From contig NZ_UFYA01000001.1 of NCBI RefSeq assembly GCF_900447215.1, forward strand, positions 2,046,001 to 2,110,000: a stretch of DNA of 64,000 nucleotides, written 5' to 3'. The position numbers and the translations under genes are program-made. Position 1 is the stretch's first letter. Each line of letters begins with the position of its first letter. The notes under the pieces were generated by a model. That model did not search any database. It was not told the origin of the DNA and was given only the letters and a program-made list of their open reading frames with translations. This DNA comes from Dermatophilus congolensis. GTDB lineage: Bacteria > Actinomycetota > Actinomycetes > Actinomycetales > Dermatophilaceae. Below are positions 45,841 through 55,337 of the stretch, piece by piece.

Positions 45841-46731
45841 GTGAGCCGTTCAACGCCCGATCAGCAGCCGCCAGAGCGCGCACCCTATGAACCGATGACC
45901 TCGATGTTCACGCGCCCAGATTTCTCTGTTCCTCACTCCCCCAAGGAGTCTGACAAGCTGCGGGACTCTGTGCCAGAAGAGATGGAAAACACACCTACGA
46001 CTTTGTGGCCCCAGGGAACAAAGTTTGGTCGAGCAGATCGGATCTGCTTGGGACTGATCATTGGTGTCACCGTGTTCGGGTTGATCATGATGCCAGCACG
46101 GCCAGTGATTTTGACCTGGTCTCCGCTGGTGATTGTCGCCTTAACTGGATCTCGCACCGGGCTTGTTGCGTGTGGCGCGTTGGCATCGACTGGGCAGGCC
46201 GGGATGCCCACTCCCCTGGCGATTGCGCTTCCCTTGGTGATCGGTGTGATCAGTATGGTGAAGTTCACGCCTATCTATTGGTGGGCGGGTAAATTGTGGG
46301 GTGACTGGTTCATCACAGCGTTGGCTGGCCAGACAGAGCGTCAACAAAAACGTGCCGCTCGCGCGGAGTCCTTGGCACGCAGGTACATGATTCCGGCGAT
46401 TGGTTTGACCTACGTTCCCTTCGTCCCGATCCCGGCAGCAATTATTCACGCCGTATTGGGGGCATCAGGCACCTCATTGAAGAAGTTCTTGAGCGTGAAC
46501 TTGGTCTTCGCGGCGGTTGTGCAGTCGATCTACTTCGCTATGGGCTGGTACATCGGCGAACCTGCCGTGGCATTGCTCGATGAACTAGCTAAATACTCGC
46601 TGTGGCTGGCGCTGGGCATTTTCGTTTTCATCATGATTGGGTCGTTCCGGACAGCAGCTCGGACAGAGAAAGAACGGCAAAACCGCCGCGGCGGGAACGC
46701 TACTCGCGCAGCACATGACGATCAGCCCTGA
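45841..46731 (+). CDS. DedA/VTT-like membrane protein
   Basis: Membrane protein of 296 residues with an acidic/Pro-rich cytosolic tail of about 65 residues and four to five helices. The segment TGSRTGLVACGALASTGQAGMP, the PAIGLTYVPFVPIPAAIIHAVLG helix and the following TSLKKFLSVN resemble the SNARE-associated (VTT) domain of DedA proteins, which help lipid flipping and envelope homeostasis. Assignment is moderate. No clear ribosome-binding site precedes the GTG; an ATG at 45895 is the alternative. It overlaps the kinase gene if that starts at 46715. Confidence 0.68.
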   Translation: MSRSTPDQQPPERAPYEPMTSMFTRPDFSVPHSPKESDKLRDSVPEEMENTPTTLWPQGTKFGRADRICLGLIIGVTVFGLIMMPARPVILTWSPLVIVALTGSRTGLVACGALASTGQAGMPTPLAIALPLVIGVISMVKFTPIYWWAGKLWGDWFITALAGQTERQQKRAARAESLARRYMIPAIGLTYVPFVPIPAAIIHAVLGASGTSLKKFLSVNLVFAAVVQSIYFAMGWYIGEPAVALLDELAKYSLWLALGIFVFIMIGSFRTAARTEKERQNRRGGNATRAAHDDQP

Positions 46732-48187
46732 TCGAGATGCTTGCCCTGTCGGCGAGGTGGGATGTGAAGGCGTGAAAGAAAAAGAAGTATGTATCGGCCA
46801 TGCAAGCCACGATGCCCGCAACAGTGGGTGGCATTGCGTTCGAGCGCGCCTGACTGTTTCGTTCTTGCTGGCTCTCGTGATCCCGCTGCTAGCACTACTG
46901 GGGTTGGCCAGTGTGATGGTGCAGCGCTCACTGGACCGTGAGTTCGGTGGCCGTCTGCTGGAAAACAGCAAGCTTATCGCCGCTCAGTTAGTTCTCGGTG
47001 GCCCAGATGCACTAGATATCGAGCAGCTGGGCCCCGACATGCACCGAGTGACCTTGCGGGTAACCGATGAGCGAGGGCGGGTCGTGATCGCTCATCCCTC
47101 ACAAGCGCAAGCTCCGATTGCCCCCACACAGGTGCCTTTCACACGACGCCCTGTGCTGGAAGGCACAAACATGTTGCCGTGGGGCCCGCAAATGCAGTTG
47201 ATGTATTCAACTCACGATGTACGCCACGGCAAGCACATCTACCGCATCTCGCTGTCTATCCCTCTTGCTGGTCAAGTCGCGGCAGTACGGGTGTTCACAG
47301 AGGTCTCTTTGGCGGTATTGCCCATGCTGCTTCTCGGTGCAGGTGTGGTGGTATGGCTAGCGACGGGGCGGGCTTTGAAACCTGTTGAAGAGATGCGGCT
47401 AGCCGCCGAGCGAATTAGCGCCCAAAACCTCACTGCGCGGCTGCCGGTAGCGCCTCATGACGATGAAGTAACCCGCTTAGCAAACACACTCAACGACATG
47501 TTGAGTCGCCTTGAGAAGGGCCGCGATCGTCAACGCCAATTCGTTTCCGACGCGAGCCACGAACTACGTTCACCGCTGACGAACCTGCAAGCCTCGATCC
47601 AGCTGGGGCAAGCAGCTGGCAGCGCTCAACGGTGGAATGAATTAGCTCCCATTATGGAAGCTGAGTCAGCTCGGCTGGCGCACCTGGTCGATGACCTTCT
47701 TACTCTCTCGCGCAGCGATGAGCGCGGAGGCATGCAGCTGGAGTTTGAGGACGTCGACCTCGACGATGTGGCTTACGGAGAAGTGATAGCGCTGCGTTCG
47801 GCTGGCAAAGTGGACGTGGTGTATGACTTAGTTCCCGCGCGCGTAACTGGCGCCCAGGACGCTTTGGCCCGAGCAGTGCGCAACCTGTCCACAAACGCTA
47901 CTCGCGCCGCGAAATCTCGCGTGCGTATCTCAACCTCCATTGATGGCCAGTGGGCACTGTTGGCGGTCGAAGACGATGGCCAAGGGGTACCCGAAAGCGA
48001 ACGCGAACGAATATTCGACCGATTTGTGCGATTGGATGAGGCACGGCATCGAGACGCTGGCGGCTCAGGGCTAGGGTTGCCAATCGTCTCGGAAATAATC
48101 CGAGCTCATTCGGGCACAGTGAAAGTGGACTCCTCGCCTTCGCTAGGAGGAGCCAGATTCACTCTCCGGATTCCGTTGCAGACGTAA
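46715..48187 (+). CDS. Sensor histidine kinase, HAMP type
   Basis: Membrane sensor kinase of about 490 residues. A helix at about residues 45-65, an extracytoplasmic sensor domain and a second helix (LAVLPMLLLGAGVVVWLAT) are followed by HAMP, a HisKA domain with the phospho-accepting His in VSDASHELRSPLTNL and a HATPase domain (NLSTNATRAAKSRV, GGSGLGLPIVSEI). The start is uncertain: ATG 46715, GTG 46757 and GTG 46772 are all possible. Its likely partner is the regulator that converges on it from the right, 12 bases between the stops. Confidence 0.9.
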   Translation: MTISPDRDACPVGEVGCEGVKEKEVCIGHASHDARNSGWHCVRARLTVSFLLALVIPLLALLGLASVMVQRSLDREFGGRLLENSKLIAAQLVLGGPDALDIEQLGPDMHRVTLRVTDERGRVVIAHPSQAQAPIAPTQVPFTRRPVLEGTNMLPWGPQMQLMYSTHDVRHGKHIYRISLSIPLAGQVAAVRVFTEVSLAVLPMLLLGAGVVVWLATGRALKPVEEMRLAAERISAQNLTARLPVAPHDDEVTRLANTLNDMLSRLEKGRDRQRQFVSDASHELRSPLTNLQASIQLGQAAGSAQRWNELAPIMEAESARLAHLVDDLLTLSRSDERGGMQLEFEDVDLDDVAYGEVIALRSAGKVDVVYDLVPARVTGAQDALARAVRNLSTNATRAAKSRVRISTSIDGQWALLAVEDDGQGVPESERERIFDRFVRLDEARHRDAGGSGLGLPIVSEIIRAHSGTVKVDSSPSLGGARFTLRIPLQT

Positions 48188-48199
48188 GAAGAATTCGTC

Positions 48200-48877
48200 T
48201 CAGACGAGGTCGTTGACGAGTCGATAGCCGGCGCCGCGAATGGTCTCGAAAGATGCACGCCCAAAGGCGGTGTCGAGTTTCTTGCGCAGGTAGCCGACGT
48301 ACACCTCAACGATGTTCACGTCGCCAGTGAACTCCGCATCCCACACACCTCCGAGAATCTGCTTTTTGGTGAGGAGTTGTCCTGGGTGGCGCATAAAGAA
48401 TTCCAGGACTGCGAACTCTTTGGCGGTGAGCCGAACCTCTTTATCGCCGCGGTAAACACGGTGCGTCGAGGGGTCCAAGGAAAGGTCACCAAGCATGAGC
48501 GTGGCCGGACGAGCAGGAGCGCCTCGCCGAACAAGTGCACGCAAACGAGCCAGCAGCACAACCACGTCAAATGGTTTGGTGAGGTAGTCGTCAGCACCTA
48601 AATCGAAGGCATCCGCCTCGTCATAGGGACCATCCTTAGCAGTAAGCATCAACACCGGGGTCCAATTTCCCCGTTCACGCAGCTTCTCAACGATCCGATA
48701 GCCAGACAGCCCGGGCAGCATGATGTCGAGGATGACAACGTCATACCCCGTACCGGACGCGGCGGCTAAACCGGCGTGCCCTTCATGCTCCATATCGACC
48801 GCAAATCCTTGGTCGGTCAACGCTGTCGAGATGAGACCTGCCATAGCCAGGTCGTCTTCGACGACGAGTACACGCAC
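48200..48877 (-). CDS. Response regulator, OmpR/PhoB family
   Basis: DNA-binding regulator of 225 residues. The receiver has the acidic pocket VVEDD (residues 5-9), phospho-accepting Asp51 in VILDIMLPG and Lys in LTKPFD, followed by an OmpR-type winged helix (about 130-225, with LTAKEFAVLEFFMRHPGQ and VGYLRKKL...IRGAGYRL). AAGGAGG precedes the GTG at 48877. The partner kinase is on the opposite strand, facing it. Confidence 0.95.
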   Translation of the reverse strand: MRVLVVEDDLAMAGLISTALTDQGFAVDMEHEGHAGLAAASGTGYDVVILDIMLPGLSGYRIVEKLRERGNWTPVLMLTAKDGPYDEADAFDLGADDYLTKPFDVVVLLARLRALVRRGAPARPATLMLGDLSLDPSTHRVYRGDKEVRLTAKEFAVLEFFMRHPGQLLTKKQILGGVWDAEFTGDVNIVEVYVGYLRKKLDTAFGRASFETIRGAGYRLVNDLV

Positions 48878-49296
48878 CCCGTCCTCCTTCACACCATGCC
48901 GTGGCCGCGGACAGCGGGCACGCGCAAGCACACATATTGGCACTACCACACCCGCAGCGGCGGATTCGGTGGCGATTCGCATGCGCGGCAGGATCATTCC
49001 TAACTTGCCGTGGGCATGCGTTCACATTCGGCGCGGGTCTCCGTCCACCTAGTCCTGCGATACACGCTGGGCAGGAGACCCCTGTATTCAGGACGTCCGA
49101 GCATCCCATTACGTTCCCAGGAAAACAAAAAGAAATTCAGTGGGTACAGCACTGACTGCTTCACGCGGTAGACCGCCCTGCAGTCGAGGCATGCGTTGGC
49201 CAACCAAAATGCCCACTAAATAACGATGGACAGCCACTGATATCTGTTCCACGATCGCGTGGCGTGATCAGACAACTGCGAAGAACCGTGCCTAGC
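48878..49296. other. Intergenic region, 419 bases, no gene seen
   Basis: Separates the response regulator (leftward) from the lipoprotein gene (rightward). No open frame here has a ribosome-binding site or a recognisable domain, and I see no tRNA or strong hairpin. It should hold both promoters. The bases 49110-49150 are A-rich. Confidence 0.55.
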
Positions 49297-50091
49297 ATGG
49301 GCCGTATGCGATCCCGTGCTCTGTGCTCCGGTGCTGCCGCTCTTGTGCTCATCTTTAGCGCGACAGCGTGTGCTGGGATCGCGCCTGCACGACCGCAAAC
49401 AGCGGCTTCGCCTCCCCCAGCGAACAATGCAGATAAAGCTCCTGTTGGAGAGCCCACCAAAAACACCCCCGCAGCGTTCGGGCAAAAAGCCACGTGGAAC
49501 GGGATCGACGTCACTCTTTCGCAGCCTGCAGCTTTCACCCCTTCAGGAATGGCTTCCTACCCCAAAGGAAGTAAACAGTTCGTCTCCGTGGACTACACAC
49601 TGACGAATACGAGCGACAAGCCGCTAGAAACCATGTATTTCCGCACCGCGACTGATCCGAACGGAGAAACAGGAACAGTTGCCGACAGCGCCAACGGCAT
49701 TGGTAGCCCAACCACCGCGATTGAACCGGGACAAAGCCTCTCTTGGAAAGAGGCCTACCCAATGAACGAAACCCTCAAACTGAAACTGACGTGGCAACCC
49801 CCTGGTGTGCAACCACACAGCGAAACCCTCAACCTCGATAAATATCCCGGCCCCAAACCAGCAGCCACTCCTGCTCCACCAGCCCCCCCGGCCCCGGGCA
49901 AGCCACCCGCTGCCGTTCCTGGTAAGGCACCTGAGCCAGGCAAAGCTCCTGATGCGCCCGCTGCGCCCAAAGCCCCTAATGCTGGCGCAGACAAAATCAC
50001 TAACCCCATCAAAAAACAGCCTCCCGCGCCTGGACCGGCTCCAGTACCGATCCAGGCAACCGCATCAGCTAACACTGCTCCCAAAGGCTGA
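49297..50091 (+). CDS. Exported lipoprotein-like protein with Pro/Ala-rich tail
   Basis: Protein of 264 residues. A basic start and a hydrophobic core run up to a Cys in SATACAG, which resembles a lipobox. The folded middle domain (AFGQKATWNGIDVTLSQP through ETLNLDKYPGP) has the beta-rich pattern of DUF4352-like extracellular domains. A tail of about 80 residues is rich in Pro, Ala, Lys and Gly (PGKPPAAVPGKAPEPGKAPD), like a cell-wall spacer. The start may instead be the ATG at 49306. Function unknown. The next gene starts 35 bases downstream. Confidence 0.75.
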   Translation: MGRMRSRALCSGAAALVLIFSATACAGIAPARPQTAASPPPANNADKAPVGEPTKNTPAAFGQKATWNGIDVTLSQPAAFTPSGMASYPKGSKQFVSVDYTLTNTSDKPLETMYFRTATDPNGETGTVADSANGIGSPTTAIEPGQSLSWKEAYPMNETLKLKLTWQPPGVQPHSETLNLDKYPGPKPAATPAPPAPPAPGKPPAAVPGKAPEPGKAPDAPAAPKAPNAGADKITNPIKKQPPAPGPAPVPIQATASANTAPKG

Positions 50092-50126
50092 ACGGCTCAG
50101 CATCACGACGGGACAAGGAGGTTCCG

Positions 50127-50336
50127 ATGAGGCAAGCAACCCAGACTCAGCCTGAGAGCGAGCGCATTTTTCCGGTGTTTTTCACTGCCGGGTTGACCTG
50201 GTCAGTTCTTGTTTTTCTCGGCTTAACCTCAATTGGGGTAACTCTTCTGACGAGCACCCTTCTCAGCTCTTTCGTATACACACTCGGGGTGGCGGCATCA
50301 CTCGTGGTGCACCTTGACACTGATCCGTACACGTAA
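50127..50336 (+). CDS. Small two-helix membrane protein, unknown
   Basis: A 69-residue protein with two hydrophobic segments (about residues 17-37 and 42-62) and short polar ends. AAGGAGG lies six bases before the ATG, which supports it as a real gene. It sits between two exported-protein genes on the same strand. Not recognised. Confidence 0.62.
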   Translation: MRQATQTQPESERIFPVFFTAGLTWSVLVFLGLTSIGVTLLTSTLLSSFVYTLGVAASLVVHLDTDPYT

Positions 50337-50546
50337 TCACCACGACTATTCTTCTATGTGGAATCTTTCTCTCTTAACTCCACAGCTCGTTTCAAAATCA
50401 CTGTGCCAATGTGTGAGCGTCTTTTCTTCCCTCCGCGTTGACCACACGTTCACGCCACTGATGCCGTGTCGTACGCCAGAGAACACCCCCTTCTCACCTA
50501 ACTCCCCTACTTCTTTGTTTGAAGAGTCCTAGGAAGGACAGCACGC

Positions 50547-51158
50547 ATGAATGCACGGGCAATCGCCGCAGCCTTCGCGCTCACCCTCTCTTTCAGCACC
50601 CTGGCAGCCTGCCAAGGAAACAACTCCTCCTACGGACGCATCCCACAAAACCCAGCCGGCTCACCAAAACCATCCACCCAAGTTGCTCCGCCCTCCTCTA
50701 CACAGACCATGCCCAGCTCGCATGCCTACCCCACCAACGGCGGCCCCGCTCCCTCCGGCATCGCCACCGCCTCAAGCGCCCGATACAAAGTCGGCGACAC
50801 CGTCAAACTCAACGCCGATCACCTACCCAGCATGAAAGGAGCAACCGCAACGATTAAAGGCGCCTACAAAACCACCGCCTACGAAGTTGACTTCACTCCC
50901 TCCAACGGGCGCACCCCCATACACGAACACAAGTGGGTCGTCCATGAAGAACTCAAAAACCCCGGTGCAGCGCCACTGGCCAAAGGCACATCAATCACCA
51001 TCAACACCGAGCACTTGCCTGGCATGAAGGGAGCCAAAGGCTCCGTCGATGAAGCCAAAAACACCACCGTTTACATGGTCGACTACCAAGGCCCGGACGG
51101 CACAAAATTCACCAACCACAAATGGGTCATCGAAGAAGAGATCACGCCAGCCAAATAA
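50547..51158 (+). CDS. ydhK: YdhK-like lipoprotein with two DUF1541 repeats
   Basis: Exported lipoprotein of 203 residues. The signal peptide ends in a lipobox with Cys (TLAACQG, about residue 22). A Pro/Ser-rich linker precedes two DUF1541 repeats, each with a HLP-M-KGA core (residues 91-97 and 152-158) and a closing HKWV motif. YdhK proteins of Bacillus and Staphylococcus are surface lipoproteins often found near copper-handling genes. The Met/His-rich repeats might bind metal (inference). AGGAAGG precedes the ATG. A terminator follows. Confidence 0.9.
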   Translation: MNARAIAAAFALTLSFSTLAACQGNNSSYGRIPQNPAGSPKPSTQVAPPSSTQTMPSSHAYPTNGGPAPSGIATASSARYKVGDTVKLNADHLPSMKGATATIKGAYKTTAYEVDFTPSNGRTPIHEHKWVVHEELKNPGAAPLAKGTSITINTEHLPGMKGAKGSVDEAKNTTVYMVDYQGPDGTKFTNHKWVIEEEITPAK

Positions 51159-51175
51159 ACCCGCGACAACACCAT

Positions 51176-51215
51176 GTGTGCCTGCCCCCAGCACCACGCC
51201 CGGGCAGGCACACAC
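51176..51215. terminator. Terminator between the YdhK-like and aldehyde dehydrogenase genes
   Basis: Perfect 13-base inverted repeat (51176-51188 and 51203-51215) with a 14-base loop lies between convergent genes; no long T tract. Confidence 0.75.
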
Positions 51216-51242
51216 CAAAGACCAGTTACCTAAGGCACAGTT

Positions 51243-52634
51243 TTAGAAACTGCCATCAATATCGGTAACCACCACGACCTTCTGGTTAACAAACTCATGC
51301 AGACCCAACTCGGTCAGCTCACGTCCGTAACCAGAACGCTTCGTCCCACCGAAGGGAATATCCGGCTTAGCACCCGTGGGCTGGTTGATGTACACCATGC
51401 CAGTGTCCAAGCGACGCGCGATCTTCTGGGCACGTGCAATGTCTTGCGTAATCACTGAACCACCCAGCCCAAACGGTGAAGAGTTCGCGATACGTACAGC
51501 ATCATCTTCGTCTTTCGCGCGATAGATCTGCGACACCGGGCCGAAGAACTCCCGCATGCTGGTCTTAGAACCAACCTCAATCTCAGTGAGAATCGTCGGC
51601 TGGAAGAACGCCCCCTGCTCAGGCACCTTCTCACCAATCTCCTCAACCGTCGCGCCCTCCAGGCGAGCCTGTTCAACCATCTGGGCCAAATCATCAACAG
51701 CTGCCTGGGACATCAACGGCGCCAGTGAAGTATTCGGGTCCATCGGGTCACCTGCCACTAGGGCTTTGACACCCTCCTTGTATTTGGCGAGGAACTCCTC
51801 ATACACGCTGTCCATCACGATGAGACGCTTAGCCGAACAGCACACCTGACCAGCGTTCCAGTGCCGCCCAAACACTGCCCACTTCACCGCTTTATCAATT
51901 TCAGCGTCTTCCAACACGATGTAGGCGTCCGCCCCACCCAACTCAAGCGTGGACTTTTTAAGATGCTTAGCGGCAATCGCTGCCACCGCCGCCCCAGCGC
52001 CTTCCGAACCAGTCAGGGCCACACCACGCACCCGCGGGTCCGAGAGGATCTGCTCGGCCGCCTCATGCGAGGCGAACACATTCACCAAAAGCCCCTCAGG
52101 AACCCCAGCGTCAGCGAATAGCTTCTCCATCTTCAACGCTGACTGCGGAACATTCGAAGCATGCTTCAGCACGATCGAGTTACCTGCCGTGAACTGTGGC
52201 GCAGCGATCCTGACCACTTGGTAGTACGGGAAGTTCCACGGCTCCACCGCATACAAAACACCCAGCGGTTCGTTGACCAGCATGACATCCTGGTCCCCAA
52301 AACCCTTTGCCGACAAGAACCGTGGCGCAAGCTGTTCAGCACCAAACTGCACGTAGTACTCCAGCATGCCGATGCACACATCAATCTCGGCCTCGGCTTC
52401 AGCGATCAGCTTGCCCATCTCTAGCGTAAGAGTCTGGGCGAACTCGCGACGGTTCTCACGCAAGATCGCGGCAGCCTTAGTCAGTACCTTTCCGCGCTCC
52501 TCAATGCTTTTCTTCCGCCAGACCTGGAACGCCTTGTCAGCCTTTGTTACGGCTGCCTCCACCTCGGCCTCGCTGGCAGTCTCGAACTTCTTCAGTACTT
52601 CGCCGGTGTACGGATTGGTGGTTGCGTAACCCAT
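51243..52634 (-). CDS. NAD(P)-dependent aldehyde dehydrogenase, succinate-semialdehyde type
   Basis: Oxidises an aldehyde to the acid; closest in pattern to succinate-semialdehyde dehydrogenase GabD-type enzymes. The 463 residues show the cofactor segment EPWNFPYYQVVR, the general base Glu in LELGGADAYIVL and the catalytic Cys in GQVCCSAKRLIV, then EFFGPVSQIY and PFGGTKRSGYGREL near the end. The ATG at 52634 is preceded by GAGGAGG. Substrate inferred, not shown. Confidence 0.9.
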   Translation of the reverse strand: MGYATTNPYTGEVLKKFETASEAEVEAAVTKADKAFQVWRKKSIEERGKVLTKAAAILRENRREFAQTLTLEMGKLIAEAEAEIDVCIGMLEYYVQFGAEQLAPRFLSAKGFGDQDVMLVNEPLGVLYAVEPWNFPYYQVVRIAAPQFTAGNSIVLKHASNVPQSALKMEKLFADAGVPEGLLVNVFASHEAAEQILSDPRVRGVALTGSEGAGAAVAAIAAKHLKKSTLELGGADAYIVLEDAEIDKAVKWAVFGRHWNAGQVCCSAKRLIVMDSVYEEFLAKYKEGVKALVAGDPMDPNTSLAPLMSQAAVDDLAQMVEQARLEGATVEEIGEKVPEQGAFFQPTILTEIEVGSKTSMREFFGPVSQIYRAKDEDDAVRIANSSPFGLGGSVITQDIARAQKIARRLDTGMVYINQPTGAKPDIPFGGTKRSGYGRELTELGLHEFVNQKVVVVTDIDGSF

Positions 52635-52957
52635 GCAGACCTCCTCGTCATGCCAAGCCCCCCCACCACCACACTGTGACGGGCGTCTCGTCAAGGCTTG
52701 CTCGTTGTGCCACGCTACTCGCCGCCAGGTCCCGTGAGGCCCTTTTAGCCCCAGGCACGCCCGAGGTTGCTGCCAAAGAGGTATCCCGGTGCCCTGGAGC
52801 TGTTAATTAAGAAAAAACATCACTGCCACCAAAGCTGGTAAATAAACTCAAATTCAACTGAATTTGTTGCCGCACAGAAAGATTCGAACCATACAGCGGA
52901 GACCAATCTTGCAGACCGCTCCACCAAAGCCCCCAGCGAACCCCACCAGGAGACCCC

Positions 52958-54049
52958 ATGACATTCACCACAGCAGCAACCACCCACCATGACACCACCT
53001 CAGAACACGGCAGAACCATGCTCGCTGAACGATTCAACGCCAACACTGGCAGCATCACCATCGAAGAACTCCCCATCCCCACCCCCGGCCCCGGTCAAGT
53101 ACGCCTCAAAGTCGCCTACTGCGGCATCTGCCACTCCGACCTATCCCTCATCAACGGCAACTTCCCCGTCCGCACCCCCATCGTCACCCAAGGCCACGAA
53201 GTCAGCGGCTACATCGACGCCCTCGGACCAGGTGTCACTGGCTGGTCAATTGGCGACCCTGTCATTCCCTCCGCAGGCCGAGCTTGCCTAACCTGCCGCA
53301 AATGCCGCCGCGGCGATTTTCTCAATTGCCTCGCCATACAGCTCATGGCATTCGACTTCGACGGCGGATGGGCCGAATATGTCATCGTCAACGCCATAGG
53401 CCTCACCCGCGTGCCTGAAGGCGTCCCCATGGATCAAGCCGCCATCCTCGCCGACGCCGTCTCCACACCTTTCGCCGCTGTCATGCGAAGCGGCCAAGTG
53501 CACCTCGGCAACGCCGTGGGCATCTGGGGACTTGGCGGAGTAGGAACCCACCTACTACAACTAGCCAAACTCGCCGGAGGCACCCCCCTCATCGCAGTGG
53601 ACCTCGATGACGCCGCCCTTGCACGCGCCCGCCGCCTCGGCGCCGACTACACCTTCCGCGCAGATGACCCGCACCTCATCGACAAAATCGAAGAAGCCAC
53701 CTATGGCCGCATGATCGACGTGGCTTTCGATGCCGTCGGCATCACCGCAACCTGCACCCAAGCTGCCCAAGCACTCGACACAGGCGGAAAACTGGTCGTC
53801 GTGGGACTGAGCGGACAAGATCTCAACCTCGGCGACATCACCAACTTCGCCCTGGGACGCAAACAGGTCATTGGGCACCTGGGATACAAAGTGCAAGACA
53901 TAGCCATGCTCGCCGAAATGCTTCGACACAAACGCCTCGACTTGTCCGAATCCATCTCTGCAGTCGTACCGCTGACCGAAGTGAAACGCGGCATAGACAT
54001 GCTCGAAAGCCGTGAAGGCAACCCCATCCGCATCCTCGTCCAGCCCTGA
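52958..54049 (+). CDS. Zinc-dependent alcohol dehydrogenase
   Basis: Medium-chain dehydrogenase of 363 residues. Catalytic zinc ligands are in YCGICHSD and QGHEVSGYI; the structural zinc motif CLTCRKCRRGDFLNC has four Cys. The cofactor site is GIWGLGGVGTHLLQLAK. AGGAG precedes the ATG. It is divergent from the aldehyde dehydrogenase gene, and together they could oxidise an alcohol through an aldehyde to an acid (inference). Confidence 0.93.
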   Translation: MTFTTAATTHHDTTSEHGRTMLAERFNANTGSITIEELPIPTPGPGQVRLKVAYCGICHSDLSLINGNFPVRTPIVTQGHEVSGYIDALGPGVTGWSIGDPVIPSAGRACLTCRKCRRGDFLNCLAIQLMAFDFDGGWAEYVIVNAIGLTRVPEGVPMDQAAILADAVSTPFAAVMRSGQVHLGNAVGIWGLGGVGTHLLQLAKLAGGTPLIAVDLDDAALARARRLGADYTFRADDPHLIDKIEEATYGRMIDVAFDAVGITATCTQAAQALDTGGKLVVVGLSGQDLNLGDITNFALGRKQVIGHLGYKVQDIAMLAEMLRHKRLDLSESISAVVPLTEVKRGIDMLESREGNPIRILVQP

Positions 54050-54195
54050 ACCCGCGCGCCTGCACTCGTGCGTCAACCTGCCAGCGTCCTTGACACACCG
54101 GAAGACACCGAGTGCAGGCCCCTCACCCGCTGTTCTTACCTTCCATAGCCCTCCAAACAAAGGCATGCCTGGTGAGAAGAACTGCGCCGGGCAGA

Positions 54196-55242
54196 ATGAC
54201 GCTCGTGATCGTGAACCAGGCTTATTACCGCGGCGGGCATCGAGTCGACTGCGACGACCCAAGCACCGAGCTACGGCGCCTACGAACCCGAACCGCCACA
54301 CCGAGCGATAAACCCGAAGAACCCCTCGAAGACACTGCCAAAGAACAGTCAGGTAACAGCGAGTTCGCGTGGATCGGATTGAAAGACCCATCAGTCGAAG
54401 AGTTTTCCGCGATCGCACAAGAACTCGGCTTGCACCCATTGGCCATCGAAGATGCACTCACCGCCCGAGAACGACCCAAGATCGATGTTTTTGACGACGT
54501 TACCGTCCTGGTATTGCGCACCCTGCGCTACATCGATGCCACCAGCGACGTGGAAACTGGCCAACTGATTCTGTTCATCGGCAAAGACTTTGTTCTGACC
54601 GTGCGTTACGGAGAAGTAAACGAACTCATCGGCGTGCGAGCGGCATTGGAACGACTACCTCAGCGAATGTCTCTAGGCCCCTTGGCTGTAGTGCACGGCG
54701 TACTTGACCGAGTAGTGGACAACTACATGACAATTGATACAGAGCTGGCCGAAGACGTTAATAACATTGAAGAACTCGTGTTTTCTTCCGATGGGCGAGC
54801 CGACGTCACTGACATTTACCGACTCAAACGCGAAGTACTGGAATACAAACGTGCTAGCACCCCCCTAGTAATTCCGCTATATCGACTTATCCGAGGCTCA
54901 ACTGGGCTCACACTTCCCCAGCGGTTACAGCCGTTTTTTAAAGACGTCGAAGATCACCTGCTGCAAGTAACCGAACAGGTCGATGGCTACGACAGTCAGC
55001 TATCAGACCTATTGTCTGCACATTTATCGCAAGTCTCTCTGCAACAAAACGAGGACCAGCGCAAGATTTCAGCATGGGCAGCAATAGCAGTGCTCCCCAC
55101 CCTAATTTCAAGTATCTACGGCATGAATTACGACAACATGCCCGAACTGCACTGGCAGTACGGCTATTACGTAACACTCGCAGCGATCGCATCTACCTGC
55201 ATAGTCCTGTTCATCATGTTCAAACGATCCGGCTGGCTATAA
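54196..55242 (+). CDS. corA: CorA-family magnesium/divalent-cation transporter
   Basis: Pentameric channel-like transporter of 348 residues. A long cytosolic domain (to about residue 285) is followed by two membrane helices, with the signature YGMNYDNMPEL in the loop after the first. The last helix ends in the basic FKRSGWL, typical of CorA. I chose the ATG at 54196 (MTLVIVNQAYYR). The frame open to 54112 would add 28 residues without similarity. Ion could be Mg, Co or Ni. Confidence 0.9.
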   Translation: MTLVIVNQAYYRGGHRVDCDDPSTELRRLRTRTATPSDKPEEPLEDTAKEQSGNSEFAWIGLKDPSVEEFSAIAQELGLHPLAIEDALTARERPKIDVFDDVTVLVLRTLRYIDATSDVETGQLILFIGKDFVLTVRYGEVNELIGVRAALERLPQRMSLGPLAVVHGVLDRVVDNYMTIDTELAEDVNNIEELVFSSDGRADVTDIYRLKREVLEYKRASTPLVIPLYRLIRGSTGLTLPQRLQPFFKDVEDHLLQVTEQVDGYDSQLSDLLSAHLSQVSLQQNEDQRKISAWAAIAVLPTLISSIYGMNYDNMPELHWQYGYYVTLAAIASTCIVLFIMFKRSGWL

Positions 55243-55337
55243 ACCCTGACCCCCAGAGAGAATTCAACCAACCACCTCCACTTTCACCCCCTGTAACAGA
55301 TGCGAGAGGGTAGCAGCACAGCTAAGAAGTCACCATG

